From Tubulanus polymorphus (taxonomy: Eukaryota; Nemertea; Palaeonemertea; Tubulaniformes; Tubulanidae): a stretch of 64,000 nucleotides of DNA. Of the stretch, positions 1 through 10,900 are shown piece after piece (position 1 is the first letter of the stretch; each line of letters starts with the position of its first letter). The stretch covers positions 9,670,278 through 9,734,277 of the forward strand of contig NC_134030.1 of the NCBI RefSeq assembly GCF_964204645.1. Direction: 5' to 3'. Under the pieces are notes generated by a model. It was given only the letters and a program-made list of their open reading frames with translations, was not told where the DNA came from and ran no database searches. A program made the translations under genes and the position numbers.

Positions 1-210
1 TTAATTCCCATTTATAGCTCTGCCGTGAAATTTATTTACCTCAGCGATTATACGATGAGCAATGTGATTGGTGCCGTAAGTTTTCGTGCACCAAAGCTGC
101 GCGTGTACCTGCGCACCCTGTCTGCTGTGGCAGAGGTTCGTGCCGTGGCTGAGTGTAGCGATGCCATTAGGTTCGAATCCCTGCCGTGGGAGGATGCTCA
201 TCGAGGGCGG
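1..210 (+). repeat. SINE-like repeat with tRNA-type promoter boxes
   Basis: This stretch matches, in reverse complement, the sequence at about 16292-16445: both run from 'CCCATTTATAG' through 'GATTGGTGC' to 'GGTTCGAATCCC'. The end near 150-185 holds an A-box-like TGGCTGAGTG and a canonical B-box GGTTCGAATCC, as expected of a tRNA-derived SINE promoter. The boxes are too close together and no cloverleaf is evident, so I do not call a tRNA gene. A weaker partial relative lies at about 62555-62650. The open frames across it look like chance. Confidence 0.5.
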
Positions 211-1688
211 GTCTAGGATTTTTGTAGGGACGGTGTCCTCAAAGTAAAAATGGACCATATGAAATGTTGCTGTATAAGGACGACGCAAGCTGCGTAGTTG
301 CATAGCCCTTACGGCCAATGGCCGTGAGAGGGTACTCAAGGGGATCTCCTGTACTCGCCAAAAGAAATTTTTAAGAAATTTTGAGGAGAATTCCGTTAGA
401 TTTCCACGAGGTTGAACAATGAAATCCATGAAATTAATCATGAAATACACAAAACCACATTGTATACCATTGTATATTCATCATTTTCCACTTCTTTTTG
501 TTTCATACTTACCTCAATTGAAAAGGTCACTTTCAATCCACCCCTGTGTAATATTTGGCAAAATTCCGCTTAGAATTCGGTGTTTCGGCGTTTCCCTAGA
601 TAATTTTAAGCAGGGGGATACATCTACCGAGAAACTGAGTGTTAAATACAGTCTACATAGTAGTTTTTGAAAGTGATTTTTAAAGATGCTTTTCCTGATG
701 CTTTATTCACTGAAATACGGTTTCAGTGCTTATACACAATCCCAGAAAGTATACTTTGTTTCTCATCACATTCCTTATGCAATCCAAGACGATCGGTGAG
801 AAGTATTCATTTTCAAGAAGTTAAAAAACCCGATATAAGGGCACAAAAAGACTACCTAGTTTCTCAAGAAAGTCAAATGCCACCCGCGTCAGGAAATCCC
901 TAATTGAAATTTAAAAGACAAATGCGCTCGCCCGCATCGGCAAAGCATCGGTCGTCTTTTTTTTAATAAGAATTAAAACCCGCTCGCCCGCATAGCTGAA
1001 TGGTATAGTGTAAATCAGTGGTTTATTTCTGCGGGCGTTTGTATGCTCATCCTCGACGTACTGGTAATCCACATCTAGTGAAAATGATTGTCTCAGTTTC
1101 GATTAAATGAGTCGATATAGTTTGATTTTATAGGTTTTGAGGAGCTACTTAATTCTGAATTACTCGCATAACTGGCATTTTTTGGCATTAGTAAAAAAAC
1201 TTCCCTCTCGCGGCTGTTCTATAAGTCTCGGGTTGAGCCTTTTACTTGAACCTTTTTATTAAAAAAAAGCAATAAAAATAAAATTCGCCCACCTTCGTCA
1301 CTTTCCAGAAAAAAAAATCTGATGAGAAACTAGGGTATTTCTTTGTGTGGCCTAAAATCTTCGCTTGCTCATGCATTTCAAGATGCGCGAGCTGTCCCAT
1401 AATACATTATTAGCACTGAAAACAAAATCATAGCTTTTCTCCTGTAAATACCTCTTAATAATCGAATGACACAGATTTATTCACAACGAGAAAATTCCAT
1501 CAACAATGAAATAGACAACAAAATAACCATCAATTCAAACCAGACATACGTTTCTCTCAATGTCTTAAAACATATATATTTCTTACTGCTTTTAACTGAA
1601 TGCTGATGTCTGTATAATTGATGAGAAACTAAGATATATTTTTTTTGCCTATGAATCTACAGTACTGTATTTCAATTTACAGAAGGAA
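211..1688. other. Unassigned DNA upstream of the galactosyltransferase gene
   Basis: I see no convincing coding exon. Short open frames at 419-670 and 667-903 lack family motifs and coding character. The 12-mer GCTCGCCCGCAT occurs near 926 and again near 982, and the second copy is followed by an A-box-like TAGCTGAATGG. The gene's promoter and 5' untranslated region presumably lie in the last few hundred bases, but no TATA box or initiator is clear. Confidence 0.4.
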
Positions 1689-4424
1689 ATGTTGGCTAGA
1701 GCCTTGTTTCGGCCATTCGCTCGCTATGTTGCCGTGTTTGTTCTTGGAGCAGTAATGGGATTATACTTCGGTGTCATGATGGGCGCGCAAGATCGAATAT
1801 TCAGTTGGAAACGCTACCGAAGATCAAATTCAAATGTAACTGTACTCACAGTTGAAAGTATACCAGGTATTCCCGGTGATCAAAACACTATCGACAATAA
1901 TGGTAACAACTCAGTATTAAGACGAGCACAAACATGGGACGATTATCGCGAGAACCATTCCAAAGGTATTGTTCTTGGATTTTGCTATCGTGTCAAACAA
2001 TTGCACTCAAAAGTTAGTTACGAGGATTGGAAAGCCCGCCGCACACGGCACCGAAAAAACGGGGAAGTCATTACACAAAACACCGAACAGAAAAACGTTT
2101 TTCGCGAAACAAGCACTGCTTGATTTGCGAAAAACGTTTTGTGTAGTCGAAAACGTATTTCGTCCCGTGTGCGGTGGATGTTTTGTGTTTGCAAAATATC
2201 CACGGCTGAATAACCAATCTGCGAGCAATAATGTATAACATGGCACTACAAAAGTTGATGTGAATAACTGCCGTGTCCGTTGAACGTTTTATCGTTTGCG
2301 GGCAAAACGTTTTACGAAAAGCGTTTTGTGAAAACGGTGAAAAACGTTATTTTCCGTTTTGGCAAAACAAATGCTATACCGTGTGCGTTAGGGTTTAGGC
2401 TCCATCTAAATATCATAACGATCTCGATTAATAAAACACTATATCCGAGTTGTGACGATAATGTAGAGAGAATCCCACAATAATAACGAAAAACAGTCCG
2501 AAAATAATTCTGGAGCTAGTCGAATAAACTAATAGCTGCAGTTACATTTTCGGACTGTTTTTCATTATTATTGTGGCCATGGTCTCCGATCCATCGGTCC
2601 CAATAGTGGCATTATAAGGTAAATTCATCACGCCACCATTAAAACCGTATGCCTTGCAGTCATATTCTTGCATCTTACGTTTTAGACGATCGAACTGTCG
2701 CCGACACTTTGTTCGAAAAAGTGCGTGTCTTCTGTTGGGTCATGACTTCGCCGATGAATAGGGACAAGAAAGCCGTGCACGTGAAAGCAACGTGGCTCAA
2801 ACGATGCAACGGCTACGTTTTCATCAGCAGTGAAGATGACCTATCTTTACCAGCTGTCAAATTGCCAGGGGTGAAAGAAGGTCGCAGGTATTTGTGGGGT
2901 AAGACTAAGGCGGCATTTAGGTACATCTACCAGCAACACTTGAACGACTACGACTGGTTTCTGAAGGCTGATGACGACACGTACGTTATCATGGAAAACC
3001 TTCGCCATTTGTTGAGTTTCCACAACAATTCAGAGCCTGTCCATTTCGGCCGCCAATTACGTTCACCTAGGGAAAGGACCAAACAGCCGTATATGAGCGG
3101 AGGTGCCGGGTATGTGTTAAGTCGTGAAGCAGTTAGAAGACTAGCCGAACACGGACTTGGCGCCAGTAACAAATGCGAGTCAATCGAAAGCATTCCAGAG
3201 GATTTCAATATGGGCAAATGTTTGGGGCTTATCGGTGTAGTTGACATTGATACGAGGGACGAGTTTCAACGAGACCGCTTTCATCCTTTTCGACCAGAGG
3301 TCCATTTGTTTAAAGGTTATTTGCCAAAAGACTTCTGGTTCTGGAAATACATCGTTCATCCTTCAGAAATAGTGAGTATGCCTAACCTACACCCATGGAA
3401 AGAGAATACATAACTAACTGATAAATAGTCAAAATTTAACGTTTACGATAGATATAATGCTACGTTATACTCGGTTGTTTTCTAAAATGAATGGTCGGAT
3501 AATGTTGTGAAATCCAAATCTTCTTGCAATTCCACCCAGTAACTATTTTATCCTCGGCCTTATTCGTTCTACGAATGTTCCGAATGTTTCACACTTCTAT
3601 CTTTTGTGATCTCTCTTTTAGTGTTATTGTCTTTACAGCTACATTTCGTTCCACTCTTCGTCTTAGAACCGTCGATACATTCATTTTGTTTTTCCTCGAA
3701 GTCAAAACCTGAAACTTATATTCTGATTTCCTACATTCACAAAATTCCAAAGCTAGTAGTCCATTCCCATTTTAGTAATATTTATAGTTACCAGGGCCGT
3801 ACCCCGAATTTTAATCATTTTTGGGAAAGGCAGAGATACCCGGAAAAATGCAGTTCTATGGGATATAACAATATAACATATATTTGCAAAAAGGACACAT
3901 TTACAAAATTTCTCGGGGTAGGCAACTGCCCTCTGTCTTCCGCTAAACAAGGCCCTGCGTCCAGTTTTATAGACTGGTACCATCTCAAACCCAGGAGTTA
4001 ACTCAACTGAAATTGAAATGAGTTGGCCCCTGGGTTAAAGTCAACACCAGTCTGTAAAACCGGGGTTACTAATAGCTCTTATTATTTCCGCACAAACGCC
4101 CAACTTGAGCCACTTCTTAGTGTGCGCAACACGGTGTGGGTACAGTGCAGTTACCTCTGACCAACCCATTCCACTATTGGCCCAACAGTATAAACTTGCA
4201 GCATTGAATGTATCCTACCTATATCATTTCAGGGACCAGGATGCTGCAGCGATTTCACTATCAGTTTTCACTACATCCAACCGAGCAACATGTACGTCAT
4301 CGAATTTTTCATATACCACTTGCGGCCGTTCGGAATTTCGAAACATTATTCTCTTCCCCCGAACTTCGAAAGCAAACGTGAAACGACGATGGGAGTGAAC
4401 GGCGAGTTTCGTAAAACGCCATGA
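1689..4424 (+). CDS. C1GALT1: Core-1 beta-1,3-galactosyltransferase (glycoprotein-N-acetylgalactosamine 3-beta-galactosyltransferase 1)
   Basis: The enzyme transfers galactose from UDP-Gal to GalNAc-alpha-Ser/Thr in the Golgi, making the core-1 O-glycan. I read three exons: 1689-1965, 2686-3371 and 4233-4424, joined in phase to give about 384 residues (human enzyme 363). Exon 1 gives a short cytosolic tail, a membrane anchor at about residues 13-31 (YVAVFVLGAVMGLYFGVMM) and a stem. Exon 2 opens with VRVFCWVMTSP and VKATW, typical of the family, then the metal-binding DxD in LKADDDTYV (about 187-190), GGAGYVLSREAV and PEDFNMGKCL. It ends at HPSEI before a GTGAGT donor. Exon 3 supplies the diagnostic GPGCCSD and a C-terminal Tyr/His-rich strand. 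Each intron has GT-AG borders. Intron 1 carries a MITE and a hairpin; intron 2 carries a dispersed repeat. The start is the first ATG of exon 1, just before the anchor. A related GT31 galactosyltransferase is the only alternative, and GPGCCSD argues against it. Confidence 0.93.
2030..2392. mobile_element. MITE with AGCCCG-type ends in C1GALT1 intron 1
   Basis: The element begins AAGCCCGCCGCACACGG and ends CCGTGTGCGTTAGGGTT, which are imperfect inverted repeats. Its interior is full of short palindromes built on AAAACGTTTT. A shorter relative with the same AAGCCCG start and the shared string CGGCACCGAAAAA lies at 52456-52543, where a three-base TAA target duplication can be read. This suggests a PIF/Harbinger-type non-autonomous element. 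There is no transposase frame. Confidence 0.55.
2475..2576. repeat. Inverted repeat (hairpin) in C1GALT1 intron 1
   Basis: The 31-base arm 2475-2505 (CCACAATAATAACG...) and the arm 2546-2576 are reverse complements with one mismatch, separated by 40 bases. The right-arm core ATTTTCGGACTGT, followed by a GTGG end, recurs near 10650-10695 in an RLR1 intron. The hairpin is therefore part of a dispersed family. Confidence 0.8.
3790..3957. repeat. Dispersed repeat 'CAGGGCCGTA', copy in C1GALT1 intron 2
   Basis: This segment runs from CAGGGCCGTACC to AAGGCCCTG. It is similar over its whole length to 40555-40715, sharing GGCAGAGA, CAGTTCTA, GGATATAACAA and TTGCAAAAAGG. It is probably a short non-autonomous element. 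No coding capacity is seen. Confidence 0.65.
3968..4062. repeat. Short palindromic element in C1GALT1 intron 2
   Basis: Arms GTTTTATAGACTGGT (from about 3964) and ACCAGTCTGTAAAAC (to about 4062) are near-perfect inverted repeats. Inside them are secondary inverted motifs AACCCAGGAGTTAACTCA and TGAGTTGGCCCCTGGGTT. The element is too short to encode anything and resembles a tiny foldback element. Confidence 0.6.
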
Positions 4425-4522
4425 AAACGGCAACAACGTTAATAATACGATTGACTTGTTCGGCAATATTGAGCAATAATTTGTATATTCTATTTCATTT
4501 GTTTTTTTAATCTCAAGCTATC

Positions 4523-4528
4523 AATAAA
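4523..4528 (+). terminator. Polyadenylation signal of C1GALT1
   Basis: A canonical AATAAA lies about 100 bases after the stop codon, within 'ATCAATAAAGTTTCC'. It is the first good signal after the gene. Confidence 0.6.
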
Positions 4529-5139
4529 GTTTCCAATTAGTTTTCTCGTTACTAATCGCCTTCCAACTTCTTATCCTTACATCGTTCAACATATTCATCG
4601 TTTAACATTTTCATGTTTCACGTGTCCATCTTTAACAATTACGTCATCGTAGCACACCCGTTAGTCTTACGATTATATTTTCTTTATCTGTTAATCACCT
4701 TTCGAATCAATCATTCCGGAGGTTTTCACCCGCCACCATAATCTCATGTCTGGAGTAGACGGCGGCACACGTGATCTGCACGCCCTTTGTTCGTGGTTGA
4801 ACACATCTGTCGCGATGCTCAATCATGTCTTATGTCCCACATATGCATCAGTATATACAGCACACAGGCGTTATTACATACGTATCATAACGTACCAGAT
4901 TCATAGGAATGTACGTATTACTTGCGTATGTATCATATTACGTACGTATCATGCTCAAACCTCATCCTCTACCGCGTTCATTGCTATATACACGACATTA
5001 GTCATTAGATCATTGGTAGCTTGTTTCGCCTTCATTCACCGACAACCAGTTCCAGGATCCTGGTTCCGTAGTTCTAGGTTCTATTTTTGACATTAGAAAG
5101 TTTGAAATAAATTCGATCCTAACTGGGGTGCATGATATA

Positions 5140-5342
5140 AGGCTGAAAAATGGATTGATACCTTGTTTCTCCTTTCCGATGAGCTTAAAAGTTGACCCGG
5201 CCGGCCGCCTATCTACCATGTACATGTCATACCATAACATACGATAAAAGACCCGGCAGTTAAATGAACTGATTACAAACTTTCTTGCAGTTTACAAAAT
5301 GATCCGGTCGATTAGGGAAAACAAGGTATCATTTTTAGTCTA
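5140..5342. mobile_element. MITE family B (GATACCTTGTTTCTC ends)
   Basis: Terminal inverted repeats are TGATACCTTGTTTCTCC at 5156 and GGGAAAACAAGGTATCA ending at 5331. They extend outward as AGGCTGAAAAATG and its imperfect complement TTTTTAGTCT. Sub-terminal motifs (GACCCGGCC, GATCCGGTCG, ATTACAAA) recur in copies at about 12505, 33755, 44775 and 52388. No coding sequence is present. Confidence 0.75.
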
Positions 5343-5460
5343 ATTGTATAGCTTGATCTATCCCATCGTCTTCATCAAACCAGCAATTTAAGTACATATT
5401 CGTACTCCGTCTAATGGATATAATAATATATTTACAGATACCCTAAACATGTAGGCCTAC

Positions 5461-6411
5461 ATGGCCAAATGGACCAAACGGAAAAAAATGTCGCGTAATA
5501 TGAAATATCTGATATTGCTGGTAGTAATCAACGTAGTAATAATCATTACGATAGTATGTCGGTTTCAAAACATTCAATCCATAAACAACACCCAACGAGG
5601 ACAGCCGTTACTAACCTTGTTTACGTCGATGGGTAACGAGAGATTCTACGCTCTGAAGTATCAGAACGCGTTGCATTTATGGCCAAAAATCGACCCGAAG
5701 ATTGTACCAGTACTATTTACGGACAATGACATTCTAACGGAAACCGCCATTGAGAACGGGTGGAAGGTACTTCCGATTCCCCGCAAAGCTTCAAACCGCC
5801 AACCGTATCTGAAAGACATGTTCGTCAAGGTCACGGAGGAATTCGATTCATTGTTTTACGGGTTTGCCAACGCCGACATGCTGTTTGACGGCACTCTGGT
5901 GGATACGCTGATATGCGTAGGCAACAAAATTGTCGAAAACAGTGAATTAATGTACAACAACCTGATTATTGGACAACGCCGCAACCTGGTCGTCACCGTT
6001 CAGAAGATCAGTACAATCGGTGAGGTCGAGCGACTGTTCATCTCCGACTCGACGGAGTTCGCTACAAACACTCAGGATTACTTTATCACGACTCGTACCG
6101 GCTATCCGTGGAAAAGTTTGCCCTATCTCGTGCTGGGAAGGCCGGGAATCGATAACTGGATAGTATACGACGCGAACGCAAAAAGCGTCGTCGTCATCGA
6201 CGCGTCTAAAACCGTACACGCGTTACACCAGTCCAGCCCCGAGGGTCATTACAACGGATTCGCGCAGGCCGACGCCGACGTCAATCGGATGAAATTCTAT
6301 AACTTAGGATTCAACGCCAACATGGGAACTACCGATTGCGCCGAGTTGGAAACTGAATCGCAACTCGGCATTGTGGCGCTTATACCGAAGAGAAATAAGA
6401 TATGTAATTAA
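5461..6411 (+). CDS. Type II membrane protein, putative Golgi glycosyltransferase
   Basis: This is a 316-residue intronless frame. Residues 1-15 are basic, residues 16-33 form one hydrophobic helix (YLILLVVINVVIIITIVC), and the rest is a soluble, presumably lumenal domain. That is the layout of a Golgi type II enzyme. The domain starts with LLTLFTSMGNERFYALKYQN, followed by VPVLFTD, and contains FANADMLF at about 135-142. There a DxD-like acidic step sits after a hydrophobic strand, as in GT-A nucleotide-sugar enzymes. GRPGIDNWIVYD (about 226-237) resembles the region binding the acceptor in such folds. A donor or product cannot be assigned, and I do not recognise a named human orthologue. 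The start is the first ATG and gives a positive N-terminus before the anchor. Proximity to C1GALT1 on the same strand may be coincidence. Confidence 0.75.
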   Translation: MAKWTKRKKMSRNMKYLILLVVINVVIIITIVCRFQNIQSINNTQRGQPLLTLFTSMGNERFYALKYQNALHLWPKIDPKIVPVLFTDNDILTETAIENGWKVLPIPRKASNRQPYLKDMFVKVTEEFDSLFYGFANADMLFDGTLVDTLICVGNKIVENSELMYNNLIIGQRRNLVVTVQKISTIGEVERLFISDSTEFATNTQDYFITTRTGYPWKSLPYLVLGRPGIDNWIVYDANAKSVVVIDASKTVHALHQSSPEGHYNGFAQADADVNRMKFYNLGFNANMGTTDCAELETESQLGIVALIPKRNKICN

Positions 6412-6424
6412 TCCACGACCAGAT

Positions 6425-6850
6425 GTCTATGAAGAACAATTTCAGCATAATCTATAGACCATTGCCGCGTATATATCGATTGTCCAGTCATTTGTTAAAT
6501 AAAACTATAGGAAGCTAGGAAAACCTTCCAAGCAGAGAAGGGAGATCTATGTACAGCTCTCTGCGTCCAATGTTTATAAAGAACAATTTTTAGCATAATT
6601 CATAGACCATTGCCGGTTATATTTTGATTTTCCAGTCCTTTGTTAAACAAAGTACAGAAAACCGTTCAAACAGAGAAGGAAGATCTATGTACATGTACAA
6701 ATTTCTTCGTCAAGTGGTTAATAAGAATTTCAGCACAATCAAGAGATCATTGTAGACTTTTTTGTCCTGTGTTAAACAAAACTATTGACAGCTAGGAAAA
6801 CCTTTCAAACAGAGGGGGAAGACCTATGTACATGTACATCTTTTTACGTC
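6425..6850 (+). repeat. Degenerate tandem array, three units of about 140 bp
   Basis: Three diverged head-to-tail units begin near 6425, 6572 and 6715. Each contains AGAACAATTT or AGAATTTCAGC, then ATAGACCATTG or GAGATCATTG, then GTTAAACAAA, then AAACAGAG..GAAGA.CTATGTACA. The first unit holds an AATAAA at 6498-6503. The array starts 14 bases after the stop codon of the upstream gene, so its 3' untranslated region probably runs into it. Confidence 0.75.
6498..6503 (+). terminator. Candidate polyadenylation signal of the glycosyltransferase-like gene
   Basis: AATAAA lies 87 bases after the stop codon, inside the first tandem unit. The corresponding positions of the other units read TAAACAAA, so the signal is specific to this unit. 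Confidence 0.4.
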
Positions 6851-7981
6851 CAATCATTTTGATTCGGGTCCTAGTGCGCACAGCGCTTTTCATCATTAAA
6901 GCTATAGTGTATGGTTTTAATATTTCGTTTCAAAACGGAACAATTCTAGAGCAACTGAAGGGTATCTACATGTACATATAGCATTCATCGCATTTCATAC
7001 AAAACACAGAATACGTACACGGATCGAATTCAAATTGCGCTGCGAAATATACAATGGATCGGATTCATTGTAACAAAAGAAACACCCAACTGATCTCGCG
7101 CGAAGCGACTACATGTACGAAAACCCCGATGAAACAAACACCAAAATCTAATCCAAAATTTATTTTTACTGTCCTAGAAATATGGAATATTCAAGTCGTG
7201 CCTATTTCGGATCAAACGATTAATCAAAGGAACCGATAAACCAGTATATAATAGTTTTAAAAACACCAATTATCTTTATGATATTATTGTTATCATTATC
7301 ATATACATAAACAACTATTTCGGAATAGTAGCAGTTTCTAGTAACACCTAGCGTAAGTCGGATTTTTTTGGACCAAGAAAAATCCTGTGACTTAGGACAA
7401 GTCACATTTTTAGCCTATTTCCGAAAACTACGACTTGAGAATTAATTTCTGTTAACGGAAAAATTATATCAATATCTACAAGAAATGATTTAAAAACGAT
7501 GAAACATTTTGGGTTTATTTTTCTATTCTAATACGCTAACCGCAACTGAAATAACGACTGGTTGACATGTATCGTCGATTTCGAGCCAGAAACAACAGGA
7601 TAATATGGTATCTCTGTCGAACAAAGTTTCTTAATTTCTAGAGGAATTTCTTTACTTTTGCGCATGTCTATAGGGGTCCGAACAAGGAAGCAATCAATCA
7701 GCAATGGGAAGAAAAAAGTCATCTGACTTATGACGGGAGATTTAGTGATATTTTATTCAGGTATTAGAAGTACTTCGACTAACATTATCCGCCTTTGGAA
7801 TATAAATGTCTTTGGAAACGAGAAGGAAAAATCGGGACGATCTTTAAACATTGATTAGGATATAAGCGATTATCCGACTTTCGCCGATCTGACTTACGCA
7901 AGGTCTACTGTAGTCAGCTAGCAAAGATTGGGGGCCGGGAACCCCCTAACTCTGTCCTGACTCCGAGTAAACGTTAGTAAG
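6851..7981. other. Intergenic DNA between the glycosyltransferase-like gene and RLR1
   Basis: This convergent spacer is AT-rich. Short open frames at 7054-7239, 7220-7405 and 7528-7722 have no motifs and lie in different directions. I see no gene, RNA or element in it. Confidence 0.4.
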
Positions 7982-7987
7982 TTTATT
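7982..7987 (-). terminator. Possible polyadenylation signal of RLR1
   Basis: TTTATT on the plus strand reads AATAAA on the RLR1 strand, starting about 10 bases past the TAA stop. It is unusually close to the stop, so a later signal may be the one used. Confidence 0.3.
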
Positions 7988-7997
7988 CATTGTTATT

Positions 7998-10900
7998 TTA
8001 GGGATTTACTCTTCGGAGATCTTCCGCCGAAATATTTGACCTCTTTATCATTTTCTCTTTATCTTCGTCGCTGATAGGATTCACGTCGAAAGGCGAGTCC
8101 TTCCATTTTTTGATCAGGCGGCAACGTTTTCCCGATTCCGAATTCTCCAGGACGAAAACGCTTATCTTGAAGAATGGGTAGACTCGTTCGCGATAGATGT
8201 TCAAAGTGCCCCAGTGTGAATTACATTTGACGCATGCAATTTTTCCTCGTTCGTCAATCTCATCGTAGCGCTGCGCTTCTCCCTTTCTATGACGGTAACG
8301 GGCATCGATTTCATCCGTCAATATGGTGAAACCGGAGCAGACCTTGCGAAAATCACTCGAGTCGCAAACGTACATGTCACAATAGCTACAGTAAACGCGA
8401 TAGAGGCCCGTGTCCTTTTTTGACTTCTTTTCAATGCTTAATTTTCTCAGCCGTAACTCCTCTATCTGTAGATTTCTCAAATCCAATTTAAAACGTGCAT
8501 TATCCTCTCGATATTTCCTCGTTATTTCTTGAATTGCTTTACGCATTATCTGTTCCCTCATTTCATTGACTTCTTCTTTACGAGTCACCTTTTCTGCCAA
8601 AGCGATCACGACATATCGGCTGCCTTCTTTCCTCGCACGGCCTGAAAATATTTTTTTCATATTTTCAATGTTATTTTTCTTGATTATCTAAGTTAAAGTA
8701 CAAAAGTTTATTACGTGAACATAACGACCTACCTCTAGTCTGAACCATGGCGATCTCGTTTGTAACGTGATTATAGCGAATCACCAAACTACACTGTTTG
8801 ACGTCTAAACCCTCTTCAGCGACAGTCGTGGCAACGAGAACTTTGTGATCACCGTCGCTGAAGTACTTCAACACATCTTCCTGTTTGGATTTAGTCATTT
8901 CTGAAAAGTAAATAATACGAGTAAATTTCCAACACTTTGCAACTACCGACAACTTACGCCCGCCGTTCTCACCCTGTCCGACCAGAAACTTAGCATTCAA
9001 CTGCTTTAGCTGTTCGTCTTCATTCATCCAGTCCTCCAGAATTCTGGCTAACTCTCTCGTCTTAACGAATACGATCACGCGACATTCCGACTGATATTTG
9101 TGATAGCTCCACGTCAGCAAATCTTTGAGTTTTGTCATCAACGGATTTGTATAGCGTTCGTCATCGACTCTCGTCGACAATGCTTCATATACACCTAAAA
9201 ACAGACCCATCGACATGATAACTTTATCAAACGTTGGTTTTCATTTTTCATGTTAGGCTGACTTACGTCCATAGGATTGCTGCAAGAACTTATCCAATTT
9301 ACACGGTCTACCTTGAACATTTATCGTCGGTATAGTTGCGGCAAGAAAACCCAGTGCATCTCTCGACCGGGATTCAAGATTCAACAACAATGATTGGTGA
9401 TAGTACTGGAAGCGTAAAATAGTGTTCCTTTATGTACGTTATATCTTAATAGGTCTGCTTCTAATTCAGCCAGAATTTGATAACGTGAATAATAACTGTA
9501 ATACATTACCAATACCTTAAGGTACTTGATGCACGCGTTCAATTGTTTCCGAACCTTTTGCTCATAGATTGTGGGAAAAATTTTCTCCATTTCGCTAACC
9601 CATTGCGTGTACTGGCATTCTTCTTTGCCTGCGGGGCAACTGTGAAGCCGCTTGCAAAATCCCGGTATCTCTCGATCCATGTCATCGTCGATACCTTCAC
9701 GAATGAAATGATAATGCTAAATGAATCTGCGGACAATTTTTGCGCAATTCTAAAGAACTATGATATGATCTTTTCGACCGTAAGTAGATTCATTGCATAA
9801 TTATGCAAGGATGAAATTACAGAAAGTGAATCAAATTGTATGTGTCGACAATGATACGCTGACTGGGATATCACATTCGAGATCAAGCAGTTGGAAATGG
9901 ACCGTTTATACGATTACCTTTGATTTTTTTCATCTTTCCTTCAATCGCAGTCATGACTTCCAATACGCATCGTTGAAAAATATCTTCCGCTCGCGGCTCG
10001 ATCCTTCTCAGCTCTATAAAATAGTCATACCTTTCGTCTAAACACCAAAAGTCATTATTATATCGAAGCAGTTTCATTTTTTTTTAAATCAGCTATATCA
10101 ACGACCCCTTTTCCATATAATAGTTGACTCCTCCTGAGCGCCTGGTAATTGCTCGAATGTTACTTTTCCCCAGGGAGAGATGACTGATACATGGATAGAG
10201 ATATAGGCTGGGGGTAATATAATACCAAGTTTGGAGCGCATTTGAACATACTCTAGTTTCGATACCTGCGCTATATAAATGACAATTATTATCAATTATG
10301 ATAGTTGGTTCTAATGCTCCCGTTGATACGTAACCCTTATGTTCGTACTGTGCTCGTCCATAGTAAGTCGATCTTGATGACACTTGGGTACGATGTTAGT
10401 GTATGTCTAGCTGTGCAGTGCAAAAATGGGCACAGCTGCATGATCTTGAAGATGACCTCGTAACAGAGGAACGGGGTTGAAATTCAAAAAGTTGTCAAGG
10501 CAAATCACCATTGATAAAACACTTAGTGTTTTATCAATGGTGATTTGCCTTGACAACTTTTTGTAGTGACTACATCCGTGTTGTGACGATTCTCCATTCC
10601 TGAAGATGACTACTAGAATATAGTCGAAACGTCGAATAAACTCCTAGCTCTAGGAAACATTTTCGGACTGTATCGTTATCATTGTGGGATTCTCTGTAAT
10701 GCCTAGGAAAAATCATTGTGGGATTCTCTTTATACTGTACTAAAGCATGGGAATTTCGGAGTAACAGATTTGAGCCTAAGCCCGAGAACCTTTTGTCACC
10801 TGTGGCTCGTCTCTATGCAACCCCACCCCTTGAAAATTAGAATAACCATCGATCCCGCCCTTTCTGAGCAAAGATTAACCTGATTTGATTTTGTTGAGGT

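Noticed and set aside
130-185. Possible tRNA gene (GGTTCGAATCC B-box)
   Set aside because: The A and B boxes are too close and no cloverleaf or acceptor stem pairs; repetition elsewhere points to a SINE.
1-450. 149-codon minus-strand open frame
   Set aside because: It overlaps the SINE-like repeat in antisense, runs to the window edge and has no protein motif.
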